64,000 nt of DNA from Candidatus Methanomethylicaceae archaeon. GTDB taxonomy: Archaea > Thermoproteota > Methanomethylicia > Methanomethylicales > Methanomethylicaceae. Under the pieces are notes generated by a model that saw nothing but the letters and a program-made list of their open reading frames with translations, did not search any database and was not told the DNA's origin. A program made the translations under genes and the position numbers. The DNA is taken from assembly GCA_015660995.1 (NCBI GenBank), contig JACTUC010000022.1, positions 1 to 64,000 on the forward strand. The letters run 5' to 3'. Below, in pieces: positions 34,727 to 44,170 of the stretch (position 1 is the stretch's first letter; every line of letters starts with the position of its first letter).

Positions 34727-34797
34727 TACCATGCACATATTGATGAATAGCCGTATGGTATTCTTGCCATGATTAACATTGTGATAATAAAACATTA

Positions 34798-35616
34798 ATG
34801 AATGCTTTAACTATTGATCTGGAGTATTGGTGGTGCAACGAATTTCTAACAAAATACCTACCAGAAAAAAGAATAGCGCATGTTATAGAGTCAGTATCTC
34901 CACTTTTGGATTTATTGCATAAGTATGAAACCCATGCAACTTTTTTTGTCTTAGGTGATTTGGCAAAACAATACCCCGAACTAGTTGAAACAATCTACAA
35001 CGATGGGCATGAAATCGCCTGTCACTCCTATTCTCATAAAGCTTTACACGAATTAGGTGAAGAAGGTTTTCAAGAAGAAATAAAAAAATCTTTAGATATT
35101 ATTGGTAAATATCATCCAATTGGGTTTAGGGCTCCTTCTTTTTCAATTAATAATTCGACAAGATGGGCATTCACAATTTTGAATAAATTTGGATTTAAAT
35201 ACGACTCAAGTGTTTTTCCTGCAAGAACAATGCTTTATGGCGTCCCAGGTGCACCTCTTGACGTATACCGCCCATCATTATTGGACGTTGCTCAGAATGA
35301 TCCAAAAGGAAAAATCATAGAAGTTCCATTGACTGTATTGAAATTCGGTACTAATATTCCCTTTTCTGGTGGCTTTTATTTTAGGCTCATCCCATTTTGG
35401 CTCTTTAGAATAGGGCTTAATGAAATAGTTAAAAAACGCCCGGCGGTAATTTACATTCATCCGTGGGAACTATATCCTGTAAGCTATGATCTTAAAGCAC
35501 CGTTTTTGTCATATTTTGAGTCTAATTATGGAAAAAAATTTGCCCTCAAGAAGATGGAAAAACTCTTAAAGCATTTCAAATTTTTGCCAATAAAGGAGCT
35601 AATATATGCGGTATGA
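34798..35616 (+). CDS. Polysaccharide deacetylase (NodB homology, CE4)
   Basis: 272 residues. Motif 1 is ALTIDLEYWW (catalytic Asp with a following Glu), motif 2 HEIACHSYSH supplies the metal-binding histidines, motif 3 GFRAPSFSI, and motif 5 YIHPWEL. It removes N-acetyl groups from amino sugars in a metal-dependent reaction. There is no signal peptide, so it would act on an intracellular lipid-linked precursor. The final codons overlap the PHP gene by 11 bases. Pairing with the ATP-grasp enzyme suggests deacetylation followed by acylation. Confidence 0.9.
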   Translation: MNALTIDLEYWWCNEFLTKYLPEKRIAHVIESVSPLLDLLHKYETHATFFVLGDLAKQYPELVETIYNDGHEIACHSYSHKALHELGEEGFQEEIKKSLDIIGKYHPIGFRAPSFSINNSTRWAFTILNKFGFKYDSSVFPARTMLYGVPGAPLDVYRPSLLDVAQNDPKGKIIEVPLTVLKFGTNIPFSGGFYFRLIPFWLFRIGLNEIVKKRPAVIYIHPWELYPVSYDLKAPFLSYFESNYGKKFALKKMEKLLKHFKFLPIKELIYAV

Positions 35617-36229
35617 TTTGCACATTCACTCTAAATATTCTAATGATTCAATTTCAACTCCTGATAATATACTTAAAATAGCTAAGAAAAAAGGCCTTAA
35701 TGGGATTGCGATTACTGACCATAACACCATTAAAGGTGGATTAGAAACAAAGAAAATCAAAACTGAAAATCTTGAAATCATAGTTGGCGCTGAAATTAAA
35801 ACAGAATTGGGCGACATTATCGGTTTATTTCTAAATGAGGAAATTAAAAGTAGAACATTTGACGAAGTACTTGAGGAAATTAGCACTCAGGGGGGTATTA
35901 CGATATTACCCCATCCATATCGTCATCATCGTCTCCCCGAATATCTTGCCCGAAAGGTTGATGCAATTGAAATTTTTAATGCAAGATCTTCGTGCAAACA
36001 AAACGCTCAATGCTCAGCGCTTATTAAAACATGCCATAAACCAATTACTGCTGGAAGTGATGCGCACATGTTATTCGAAATAGGGCGAGGTTTAACAATA
36101 TCTGAAGATTGCATTGAAAATGCCTTAAAAAAAGGCATGACGAGCGTGATAGGCACTGAATCTAATCATTATTTTGGTCACAGTCTTAGCTTTATTCTAG
36201 AAAAAATAAAAGGTAAGAACCATGAATAA
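35606..36229 (+). CDS. PHP-domain phosphoesterase
   Basis: 207 residues with all PHP metal ligands visible: DLHIHSKYS (HxH), ITDHNTIKGG, VGAEIKTE, ILPHPYRHH and AGSDAHM. PHP enzymes are trinuclear metal phosphoesterases, for instance histidinol phosphatases and 3'-5' phosphatases or nucleases. Coupled to the deacetylase by an 11-base overlap; it may dephosphorylate a sugar phosphate or intermediate. The 129-base gap after it holds nothing recognisable. Confidence 0.85.
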   Translation: MRYDLHIHSKYSNDSISTPDNILKIAKKKGLNGIAITDHNTIKGGLETKKIKTENLEIIVGAEIKTELGDIIGLFLNEEIKSRTFDEVLEEISTQGGITILPHPYRHHRLPEYLARKVDAIEIFNARSSCKQNAQCSALIKTCHKPITAGSDAHMLFEIGRGLTISEDCIENALKKGMTSVIGTESNHYFGHSLSFILEKIKGKNHE

Positions 36230-36358
36230 TAACTCTTCATTTAAAACTTCACTTGCCTCGCTTGTTCAAAGCATAGAAACGTATCTTATATCTAAGATTT
36301 TAAGAAAATGAACTTTTGCAAATGCACTCTGACTGTTTTCAACTAATAAATTGCTATA

Positions 36359-37486
36359 ATGACTAAAATAAAGATCGCGATAGTGGGTGCAAGGGGAATA
36401 GCAAATTATGGTGGATTTGAAACAGTAGTAAGTGAAATAGCACCTCGGCTTGTTACGCTCGGTTATGACGTATATTGCAGCTGCGAAAAAAATGATGAAC
36501 TAAATTTACCTGATTCATATTTTGGAGCGCACCTGATTTATTTTCCTATAAAACCACCTAAATATTATTTATTTAGAAAGTTTTATGAAGTCTTATATGA
36601 CATTTATTTCATTATTAGATGTAGTTTATTCTGTGATATGGTCTATGCTTTAGGTATCGGAGGAGGTATTGTTCTATTATTTCCAAGATTTTTTCACAAA
36701 ATTAGCATTGTGAATGTTGATGGATTAGAATGGAAAAGACAAAAATTCTCTTTTATTGAAAAAAAAATCTTACATCTATTTTTCAATTTAGTGGCAATGA
36801 GTGCTAATTATGTTATCATTGACAATAGACAATTGATAAATTATGTAATTGTGAATCAAAGAAAAATTATCTATATCCCTAATGGGATTAGGGCGCACGC
36901 TCAGGTTAAATGGGATGTTGCTAAACTAGCAGTTCGGTACGGTTCCAAAGTTGCCTCAATGATCTCAAGAGCCGCATTCTGGCTAGTTGTCGCTAGACTG
37001 GAACCTGAAAATAACATACACATCATAGTTGAAGCTTTCATGAAAGTTGAAACACGGTTCCCCTTAGTAATTATTGGAGATTTTACTAGTAGTGTCTATA
37101 AAAACGAAATATATGCTAAATTGTTGAAATCAGAAAGAATATTATTTTTAGGTGCATTATACGACATAGATTTATTAGACATGTTAAGACAAAATTGCTT
37201 TGCATACATCCATGGTCATTCTGTTGGAGGAACCAATCCTTCTCTTTTAGAGATAATGTCAATGGAAAAAATTGTAATAGCTTATGCCAGCGTTTTCAAC
37301 AAGGAAGTCGGCCAAGAATCACTTTTATATTTCCGCAATTCAGATGAATTATCTCAACTAATTATTCAGGTTGAAGCTAACCCCTCTGCAAACGCCATGG
37401 CAAAGATGCAAATTCAAAGAATACGTGACGAATACAACTGGAACGCTATTGTCGAAAAGTACGAGAGCCTCTTGAGTAAGATTTGA
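36359..37486 (+). CDS. DUF1972/GT4-type glycosyltransferase
   Basis: 375 residues. The N-terminus IAIVGARGIANYGGFETVVSE is diagnostic of the DUF1972 N-terminal domain found in bacterial rhamnosyltransferases such as Cps2T, and the C-terminal GT-B half has ARLEPENNIHIIVEAF, VIIGDF, FLGALY and HGHSVGGTNPSLLEIMSM. It may use dTDP-rhamnose made by the rml enzymes at 48601-52104 (inference from family). AT content is extreme: 12 G+C of 60 in 36541-36600. The stop overlaps the next start (TTGA). Confidence 0.85.
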   Translation: MTKIKIAIVGARGIANYGGFETVVSEIAPRLVTLGYDVYCSCEKNDELNLPDSYFGAHLIYFPIKPPKYYLFRKFYEVLYDIYFIIRCSLFCDMVYALGIGGGIVLLFPRFFHKISIVNVDGLEWKRQKFSFIEKKILHLFFNLVAMSANYVIIDNRQLINYVIVNQRKIIYIPNGIRAHAQVKWDVAKLAVRYGSKVASMISRAAFWLVVARLEPENNIHIIVEAFMKVETRFPLVIIGDFTSSVYKNEIYAKLLKSERILFLGALYDIDLLDMLRQNCFAYIHGHSVGGTNPSLLEIMSMEKIVIAYASVFNKEVGQESLLYFRNSDELSQLIIQVEANPSANAMAKMQIQRIRDEYNWNAIVEKYESLLSKI

Positions 37487-38478
37487 TTATTGTCTCCGTT
37501 GTAATCCTCAATTGGAATGCTCACGAAGTCACCGAAACATGCCTGAATTCTCTCCTAGTTAATACAGAGTGTCCGGAATGTGAATTGAAGGTAGTAGTCG
37601 TTGACAATGGCTCGTTGGACAGGTCACCCACGATTCTAGACCAGAAGTATCATGGAATAGTAGACATCGTTCCTCTTAGGTGTAATTTGGGTTTTGCTGC
37701 GGGTTGCAATATGGGCATAGAATACGCCATGAGCCATTTTGCGCCTGACTACATTCTTCTGTTGAACAATGACACAATTCTTACGCAAAAGAGATGGCTT
37801 TACAAATTAATCGAAGCCGCCAAAGCTGATAGCGCAATTGGCATAGTTGGACCAAAGTTAATCTTTCCAAATGGCAAGGTACAATGGAGCGGGAGGGCGC
37901 GTGAACTGAACGTTTTTGCTCTTATGTTTCAGATTATATCAGCCGGTTTCAATCCTGGCGTTGGAAAAATAGACGATAAGGACTCGCGCGACTTGGTAGG
38001 TTATGTGAACACGGTGAGTGGCGCATGCTTGATGATGAAATCTAGCCTGATCAGAAGCATCGGTCTGCTTGACTACCATTTGGCTCCTATGTTCGGTGAA
38101 GATGTTGAGTATTGTTACAGAGCGTGGAAAAATGGTTATAAAGTATTCTATAGGGGTGATGCTAGAGTAATTCATGCGGAGAGTTACACCATTGAAAAGT
38201 TTGGTGATTCGCTCAAAGCGAAGAAAACCTTCTGGACAGTGCGAAGTAGCCTTAGAATCAGCAGGAAGTACTTTGGATTCTGGAGAACTCTCCTCTTCGG
38301 GATACCTATGGTTGTTGCCGGGGGGGCGCTAGAGAAACGCGACAAGACTCTTGGTTTGAATAAGAGTAATATCCGGCTGAAGCATAATTTCTGGCGAACC
38401 GTTCCAATCTTGCTCGCAGCAGTACGAGACGCTTTCTTCTACGATGTTAAGCGTGACCCCCCTCATCTAAGAGACTAG
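37483..38478 (+). CDS. GT2 glycosyltransferase (rhamnosyltransferase-like)
   Basis: 331 residues, inverting GT-A enzyme: VVILNWNAHEVTETCL, VVVVDNGSLDRS, CNLGFAAGCNMGI, LLLNNDTIL (in place of DxD), VSGACLMMK and GEDVEYCYRAW (catalytic base region) match WbbL/RfbN-type rhamnosyltransferases. A C-terminal hydrophobic helix (FWRTLLFGIPMVVAGG) would anchor it to the membrane. TTG start overlaps the previous stop by four bases. Together with the DUF1972 enzyme it likely forms a rhamnose-adding unit. Confidence 0.85.
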   Translation: MIIVSVVILNWNAHEVTETCLNSLLVNTECPECELKVVVVDNGSLDRSPTILDQKYHGIVDIVPLRCNLGFAAGCNMGIEYAMSHFAPDYILLLNNDTILTQKRWLYKLIEAAKADSAIGIVGPKLIFPNGKVQWSGRARELNVFALMFQIISAGFNPGVGKIDDKDSRDLVGYVNTVSGACLMMKSSLIRSIGLLDYHLAPMFGEDVEYCYRAWKNGYKVFYRGDARVIHAESYTIEKFGDSLKAKKTFWTVRSSLRISRKYFGFWRTLLFGIPMVVAGGALEKRDKTLGLNKSNIRLKHNFWRTVPILLAAVRDAFFYDVKRDPPHLRD

Positions 38479-38487
38479 AGTGGTATC

Positions 38488-39621
38488 ATGGCTACTATTG
38501 CAATAATGACACGCGACTTCAATGGATCCGGCATTGACAGAGTCATCGGTTATCAAGCAAACGCTCTTGTGCAGGACGGTAACAAAGTCGTTATTGTCAC
38601 CCTCGGGGGCGATCTTAGCCCCCCCCGAGGGACAGAAATACTCCGCCTATCTCGGTCTTTTGGTTTTTTCGGTGATAGAATTCTCTATCTTACACTACCT
38701 CTTAATTTCCGGATAGTAATGAAGCATCTTCCTGAAATTCGCAAATTTGACCTTCTTATAGCGCACACTTACCCCTTGACATGGGTTGCTAATATGGCAA
38801 AGAGATCGGGCAATACTAAATATGTGTTGTATAACCATGGAGTGCTAAATGCTTCTTATGCAGGGAGAGATCTGGTTGGGAGAGGATACCTCGGCCTTAA
38901 TGCGTTGTTATATACAGCCACTCTTGGGAAACCCGACGAAGCGATTTCGATAAGCAGTTGCGCCCGTATTCAGCTGAAATCCGCTATGGGGCTAGAAAGT
39001 AAAATAATCTACAACCCGGTGGACCTCGACTCATTCTGTCCAACCCTAGATCCCTCCATAATAAGGGAAAAACACGCTCTCGGAGCCGCTCCAGTAATCC
39101 TTTTCGCGGGTCGCATTGAACCGAACAAAGGCATACATCTTCTGATTCAAGCCTACCAACTTGTCAGGAAAGCCATCCCCAATGCAAAACTACTAATTGT
39201 TGGGAAAAAAAGGTATGGGAATTATATAAAACAGATAGAGTCCTACCTTGATGACTCCGTAAGGTTAGTTGAATGGGTTCGGTTTGAGGAGATGCCGTAC
39301 TATTTTGCATCATGCGACGTTTATGCTTCTGCATCGCTTTGGGAAAGTTACGACCTACCGTTGGTTGAAGCACAAGCCACTGGTAAACCAGTCGTAGCAT
39401 TTGATATCCCTGCACATCGGGAAGTCATAGAGAACAACAAGACAGGGTTCCTAGTCCCACTTGGGGATGTGAGCAGGTTTGCCGATGCGCTGACGAGACT
39501 ATTGCTTGACGAGGATTCTCGTGCGAGAATGGGTCAAATGGGTCGACAGCTTGCATGCCAAAGATTTGATTTACAACGATTCTCTGCGGAAACAAGGTCG
39601 TTAGTGCGAGCATTGACATAG
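38488..39621 (+). CDS. GT4-family glycosyltransferase
   Basis: 377 residues with the N-terminal acceptor half (IMTRDFNGSGIDRVIGYQAN) and a canonical donor half: ILFAGRIEPNKGIHLLIQAY, LLIVGKKRYG, VRLVEWV and ASLWESYDLPLVEAQATGKP with the two conserved glutamates. Starts nine bases after the GT2 stop; in the same operon. The following 226 bases (39622-39847) contain no gene or repeat that I can recognise. Confidence 0.88.
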   Translation: MATIAIMTRDFNGSGIDRVIGYQANALVQDGNKVVIVTLGGDLSPPRGTEILRLSRSFGFFGDRILYLTLPLNFRIVMKHLPEIRKFDLLIAHTYPLTWVANMAKRSGNTKYVLYNHGVLNASYAGRDLVGRGYLGLNALLYTATLGKPDEAISISSCARIQLKSAMGLESKIIYNPVDLDSFCPTLDPSIIREKHALGAAPVILFAGRIEPNKGIHLLIQAYQLVRKAIPNAKLLIVGKKRYGNYIKQIESYLDDSVRLVEWVRFEEMPYYFASCDVYASASLWESYDLPLVEAQATGKPVVAFDIPAHREVIENNKTGFLVPLGDVSRFADALTRLLLDEDSRARMGQMGRQLACQRFDLQRFSAETRSLVRALT

Positions 39622-39847
39622 CTTGATACTTCCGGGTCCAAAGCGAAATCCAGTTTGTTGTTACTTGGGGAGAATGTTCTTCTTCTTGCTCTTACAAAAC
39701 TCACTTATTGACGAGGAACCTGATTGACGCACGCGTTCGGTTAAGCCATTCCTTGGCAAGCTTAGAAAACTGTTACGGAATTATTAACACACTATGCAGA
39801 CGGAAAGTGTGCGTGGCTTCGGATGAAGGTCGTTCTTTAGTGAATAT

Positions 39848-40591
39848 ATGAGACGATTACAGATGAGGATCGATTACTATATCAGGACAGCAATCTGGTC
39901 TTTAGCGAAGGTGAAGAATCTGCATGAGCTGGCCCAGTTCGAGCTTGGAACGAGAGACAAGATTACTGTCAGCTTTCACAATGGTATAAACCTGTATTGT
40001 GAACAGGGTCTATTCAGCATTCAAGCCTTCGTTGGGGAACCATACAAAGCCCTCAACGTATTCGGAAAGGATGTCGTGGATGTGGGTGCATTCGTTGGAG
40101 ACACTGCTCTATGGTTTGCATCGCAAGGAGCAAGAAGAGTATTCGCTCTTGAGCCTTACCCTGTAGCCTTCGAACTACTGAAGAAAAATGTCAGGCTAAA
40201 CCATTTTCAGAACATCCATTTGCTCAATGAAGCACTTGGACCAAAAGATTCAAGCTTCGTCGCGGATCCTGATTTTAGAAGTAATGCAGGTTCAGGAATT
40301 AGGGGATTCCCTCAAGGGCACAAGGTCAAGATAACATCACTAGCGAGCCTTGCTGCTGACCTGGGGTTACAAAACGCAGCTTTGAAACTCGATTGCGAAG
40401 GTTGCGAATATAGTGCTATTCTTCAATCGGATCGCGATGTCCTAAAATCTTTTTCGGACATAATGATTGAGTGCCACGGTCCGCCAGAACCTCTGGCAAT
40501 AAAACTCAGGGGTTCGGGTTTCGCTACTTTGGTATTCAGACACCTCTCCGACCTTTATATGCTAGCACATAGAATCGAATTGTTTAGCTGA
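39848..40591 (+). CDS. FkbM-family methyltransferase
   Basis: 247 residues. DVVDVGAFVGDTALWFASQG is the FkbM SAM-binding motif (a GAFxGDT loop), followed by VFALEPYPVAFELLKKNV, LKLDCEGCEYSAIL and IMIECHG, all diagnostic. FkbM enzymes O-methylate sugars, polyketides and other metabolites; the context points to a glycan hydroxyl. The next gene follows after 13 bases. Confidence 0.9.
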   Translation: MRRLQMRIDYYIRTAIWSLAKVKNLHELAQFELGTRDKITVSFHNGINLYCEQGLFSIQAFVGEPYKALNVFGKDVVDVGAFVGDTALWFASQGARRVFALEPYPVAFELLKKNVRLNHFQNIHLLNEALGPKDSSFVADPDFRSNAGSGIRGFPQGHKVKITSLASLAADLGLQNAALKLDCEGCEYSAILQSDRDVLKSFSDIMIECHGPPEPLAIKLRGSGFATLVFRHLSDLYMLAHRIELFS

Positions 40592-40604
40592 TCTTGCAAT
40601 AGCA

Positions 40605-42791
40605 TTGAAACCAGTATCTTCTTCTGAGCTCAAAATAAACATTTCTTTGAAAGCAATTATAGCATTTCAGCTGATTGTATTGATCATAATTGGCCTTTCC
40701 ATTTTTGGTCTCGAAATATCAGCGCTTAGGACAATTGTCTGCTCAGCTTATCTATTCTTTGTGCCTGGCGTCTTAATTCTGAAAGTTTTAAAATTAAATA
40801 AATTAGAAAATCTTGAGATTTTGCTCTTCAGCGTAGGACTAAGCATATTTATTGTTATGTTTGTTGGTTTTGGCATAAACTTCTTGCTTCCGCTAATTGG
40901 CATTAATAACCCAATTTCGCTTATACCATTGACAAGCTCGATAAGTGCAATTGTGATAATTCTGTGTGCCATTTTCTACATTCAGAACAAAGGCAGCAAA
41001 AGTGCCCCCATATCGATAAGGTTGCACTTAACAAAATACTCATTGTTGCTGTTATTCCTACCGTTTCTAGCCATATCTGGAGCATATTTAATGAATTACT
41101 ATAGTTATAATGGTTTTATCGTACTGCTTTTGCTTATAATCGGCGTCTTGATTGTTGCAATGGGCTTTTATGGATTAAAAATTAGCAGTTATTATCCGCT
41201 GATCATTTTTGTTGTCAGTCTTTCCCTTCTATACCATAGTTCGTTGATATCCCAATACCTTTGGGGTTGGGATATTCAGAATGAATATTATCTTGCCAAT
41301 CTTGTAATTGCCAATCATTATTGGGTCTCTTCACTTCCATACAACACTAATGCTATGCTAAGTATCGTTATGTTAGGGCCCATTTGTACAATATTCACCG
41401 GATTGGACTTGACTTCAGTATTTAAAATTATTTATCCGTTGATTTACTCTTTAGTCCCTGTTGGACTATTCCTCTTTTTTAGGAAGATTTTTTCCAACGA
41501 AATTTCTTTCTTTTCTGTTATTTATTTTGTGGCAACGTTCACATTCTTTACCGACATGTTAAACCTATCACGACAGATGATGGCTGAACTATTTTTTGTT
41601 TTACTGTTGATTTTAATTTTTAATAAACAAATATCTAAAAATAAAAGGAACATCTTATTGATCATTTTTAGTGTATCGTTGATTGTCTCTCATTATGGTT
41701 TAACTTATATTTTTATTATGCTTATCACATCCTCTTGGTTGTTGCTTTTCTTGAGTGATCATTTATCTATTAGAAAAATAAAATTGGTTACTGCAAGGAT
41801 TTACGGTCACCTGCATGAACAATTACCTGTTTATGGTGCAACTCTTGAAAGTGGAACCCGAGGAATTACTTCAGTTCTTGTAATCTTCTCAATAATATTT
41901 ACTCTAGCATGGTATCTCTATTTTTCAAGCTCTATTCCCTTAACAACAGGAGCGTCTATTGCTATCTTATTGGCTCAATCTATTCTTACAGACTTTTTAA
42001 ATCCACAAGCAACGCAAAGTCTAAAAATATTATCTAGCAGCAACCTACCTGCGTATGAATTGACTAAATATCTGAATGTTATCTCTATACTATTTATAGT
42101 AATAGGAATAGTGTATGTATTAAGAATTAAAACATTTAAAATTGGGAAGGAGTACACAATACTATCCTTGGTTGCCTTATTTATTGCGGTACTCGGGATA
42201 ATCTTGCCATATTTTGCCAGTACATTAAACACAGATAGGCTGTATCATATCGTACAATTTGTCATTGCGCCATTTTGCATAATTGGGTGCATCTTTTTTA
42301 CAAAGCTCATTTTTAGCCTTGTTGGGAAAATATCTCGAAAAGACCTTTCCGTAAAGAACCCTATTAAAATCGTGGCTTTGTTTCTTTCAGTCTTCTTTAT
42401 TTTCAATTCTGGTTTGGTATACAAAATAAGTGGAGAAATTACACCTACAGCAGCATTGATCTCGTTAGATTCAAATTTTGATTACGCGAAATATAACAAT
42501 ATGGAGGTAGCTGGTGCAAGTTGGTTCTTTGCGCACAGTAACTCTACTATATGGGGTGATCAATATAGGTGGTTGTTATTGGCAGGCTTCAACTGGGAAC
42601 ATGTTCAGGCTTTTTCATCATCTACTGAAGTACCCAAAAACTCATATATTTATTTAGGAACCTTCAACATTGAAAAAGATGAGCTTCTTTTACTTAGTCC
42701 TACCGGTACGTATCAATATGTTAGCTTTAATGCAAGCATATTGGGTGAAAATAAAATATATGATGATGGTGGATCATGGATACTTTCATGA
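40605..42791 (+). CDS. DUF2206-type polytopic membrane protein (GT-C-like)
   Basis: 728 residues with about fourteen helices and a C-terminal outside domain. The N-terminal SAYLFFVPGVLILKVLKLNKLENLEILLFSVGLS and the loop WGWDIQNEYYLANLV (a GxDIxxEYY motif) are what I recall of the archaeal DUF2206 family. The Asp-Glu motif in the first large outside loop resembles GT-C catalytic motifs, so it probably transfers a sugar from a polyprenyl-phosphate carrier outside the membrane. TTG start; AT-rich. Coupled to the FkbM gene by proximity. Confidence 0.75.
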   Translation: MKPVSSSELKINISLKAIIAFQLIVLIIIGLSIFGLEISALRTIVCSAYLFFVPGVLILKVLKLNKLENLEILLFSVGLSIFIVMFVGFGINFLLPLIGINNPISLIPLTSSISAIVIILCAIFYIQNKGSKSAPISIRLHLTKYSLLLLFLPFLAISGAYLMNYYSYNGFIVLLLLIIGVLIVAMGFYGLKISSYYPLIIFVVSLSLLYHSSLISQYLWGWDIQNEYYLANLVIANHYWVSSLPYNTNAMLSIVMLGPICTIFTGLDLTSVFKIIYPLIYSLVPVGLFLFFRKIFSNEISFFSVIYFVATFTFFTDMLNLSRQMMAELFFVLLLILIFNKQISKNKRNILLIIFSVSLIVSHYGLTYIFIMLITSSWLLLFLSDHLSIRKIKLVTARIYGHLHEQLPVYGATLESGTRGITSVLVIFSIIFTLAWYLYFSSSIPLTTGASIAILLAQSILTDFLNPQATQSLKILSSSNLPAYELTKYLNVISILFIVIGIVYVLRIKTFKIGKEYTILSLVALFIAVLGIILPYFASTLNTDRLYHIVQFVIAPFCIIGCIFFTKLIFSLVGKISRKDLSVKNPIKIVALFLSVFFIFNSGLVYKISGEITPTAALISLDSNFDYAKYNNMEVAGASWFFAHSNSTIWGDQYRWLLLAGFNWEHVQAFSSSTEVPKNSYIYLGTFNIEKDELLLLSPTGTYQYVSFNASILGENKIYDDGGSWILS

Positions 42792-42860
42792 AAAATATTC
42801 TCATTCTGTTATTAGAATAACAGACCGCATCTGTATTATTAAACATATAAAAAATACTAG

Positions 42861-42986
42861 GGTAATTTAATAAAATTCCAAATTAGAGGCAGGGAATACA
42901 AGATCTCGATGATAACTCCAACTTTAAACTCCGGAAAGTATCTTGAAAATAATCTTAGAAGCGTTCATTTGGATCAAGGCGATTAG
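42861..42986 (+). pseudogene. Remnant of a GT2 glycosyltransferase N-terminus
   Basis: The frame reads REYKIS-MITPTLNSGKYLEN then NLRSVHLDQGD before a TAG at 42984. ISMITPTLNSGKYLENNL...SV is the first beta strand and helix of GT2 enzymes (compare ITPTYNSGKYLEETIRS). The catalytic parts (DxD) are missing; only about 40 codons remain between the DUF2206 gene and the next GT2-like gene, in an unrelated frame. This is a truncated leftover from replacement of one glycosyltransferase by another. Confidence 0.6.
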
Positions 42987-42988
42987 TC

Positions 42989-44020
42989 TTGGCAACAAAT
43001 CAAGAACTGCTTGAAAATCTCTGGTCTAGCAACGATATAACCAAGTTGGCAAGGTTCTACTCACTAAACCCCAGTATCAACGGATTAGTAAAGTTCTCAA
43101 GAAACAGACCAAAAGCCGAGATAATCATTCATAAGAAAAGATGGGCAAAGTCCCCTGTCGTCGTCGTAGTACCCACGACCGATGCGAATGGAACTCTGGC
43201 TAGAAATGTCACCAGTATTTTCTCTCCGTTGCCTATCGTGTTCGCGCAGTCGAATGGCCGCTATTTCAACTATGGAAGGAGCCTTAATGCCGGAATATCT
43301 GAAGCTCTCAACGCCGATCCTACATGGGTCATCATAGCGAATGATGACTTGATTCATGTGGGTAATACCTACACGCTCGTTGAATTGCTGGAGGACATAA
43401 CAAATGCAGAAGTAGTTCTTGCCAAGCCATCACAACATGGGTCAGCATGGCAACACTCTGCCCTCCTTAGCATTGAAAAAAATAGTAAGATATCGGACTT
43501 GATGTGGAGCCTCTTGTGGTCTTTCATGCATACTTCTCTCTCCGCGCAACTTATTTCCAGCTTGGTTGAAAAGAGGTATGGATTACAGTATCAGATAGCC
43601 CCGATCCCAGAAAGCATTTTACAAAATAGGAGTCTGTTAGGTCTTGATAGGCAACGCACGTATTACTTATTCCACTCGATACATGCACGCAAAACAGGTA
43701 TCTATTTCAGGAATTTTTCTGCATTTGGCGCTTTCAGGTCCTCGATTCTTGCAAGAGAGCGTTTTGATGAGACTTTTATTAATGGCTACGAAGACACGGA
43801 CTTCTCGTTCAGATTGTGGCTTCAAAAGAGGAAAGTGGTAATCGCAAACTACAAGATTGCTCATCTGGGGGGTTATTCGCTATCAAGAAGCAGAAAAGCA
43901 ATGTCAATCAGGATCATGCACGAAGTTTTCAACAAACTCTATTTCTCCTTCAAAAACCGAAACCTAATACGTGAAGCAATGTCTTCGGCTAAGGAAACAG
44001 ACGCACCCAGCCATACTTGA
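42989..44020 (+). CDS. GT2-like glycosyltransferase, divergent
   Basis: 343 residues from TTG 42989. VVVVVPTTDANGTLARNV, FNYGRSLNAGISEALNADP, WVIIANDDLIHVG (NDD in place of DxD), FSAFGAFRSSIL, NGYEDTDFSFRLW and AHLGGYSLSRSR place it in the GT-A/GT2 group. An N-terminal ~45 residues precede the fold, and an insertion of about 90 residues follows the NDD motif. GC is higher than the flanking AT-rich genes. It sits directly after the GT2 remnant, suggesting it replaced that enzyme. Confidence 0.75.
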   Translation: MATNQELLENLWSSNDITKLARFYSLNPSINGLVKFSRNRPKAEIIIHKKRWAKSPVVVVVPTTDANGTLARNVTSIFSPLPIVFAQSNGRYFNYGRSLNAGISEALNADPTWVIIANDDLIHVGNTYTLVELLEDITNAEVVLAKPSQHGSAWQHSALLSIEKNSKISDLMWSLLWSFMHTSLSAQLISSLVEKRYGLQYQIAPIPESILQNRSLLGLDRQRTYYLFHSIHARKTGIYFRNFSAFGAFRSSILARERFDETFINGYEDTDFSFRLWLQKRKVVIANYKIAHLGGYSLSRSRKAMSIRIMHEVFNKLYFSFKNRNLIREAMSSAKETDAPSHT

Positions 44021-44170
44021 AAGAAAGTGTAGATTGGTGATCATGACGTTATACAGTACCATGCTGAAATTTTAGTAGTCAAGTTAGGGTCAATTGGCAC
44101 AAGACTTGCGCTTGAAAACAATTTTCCTTAGAAAGGAACATAAGGATTGCCCATAGAAATAGTGTTATCA

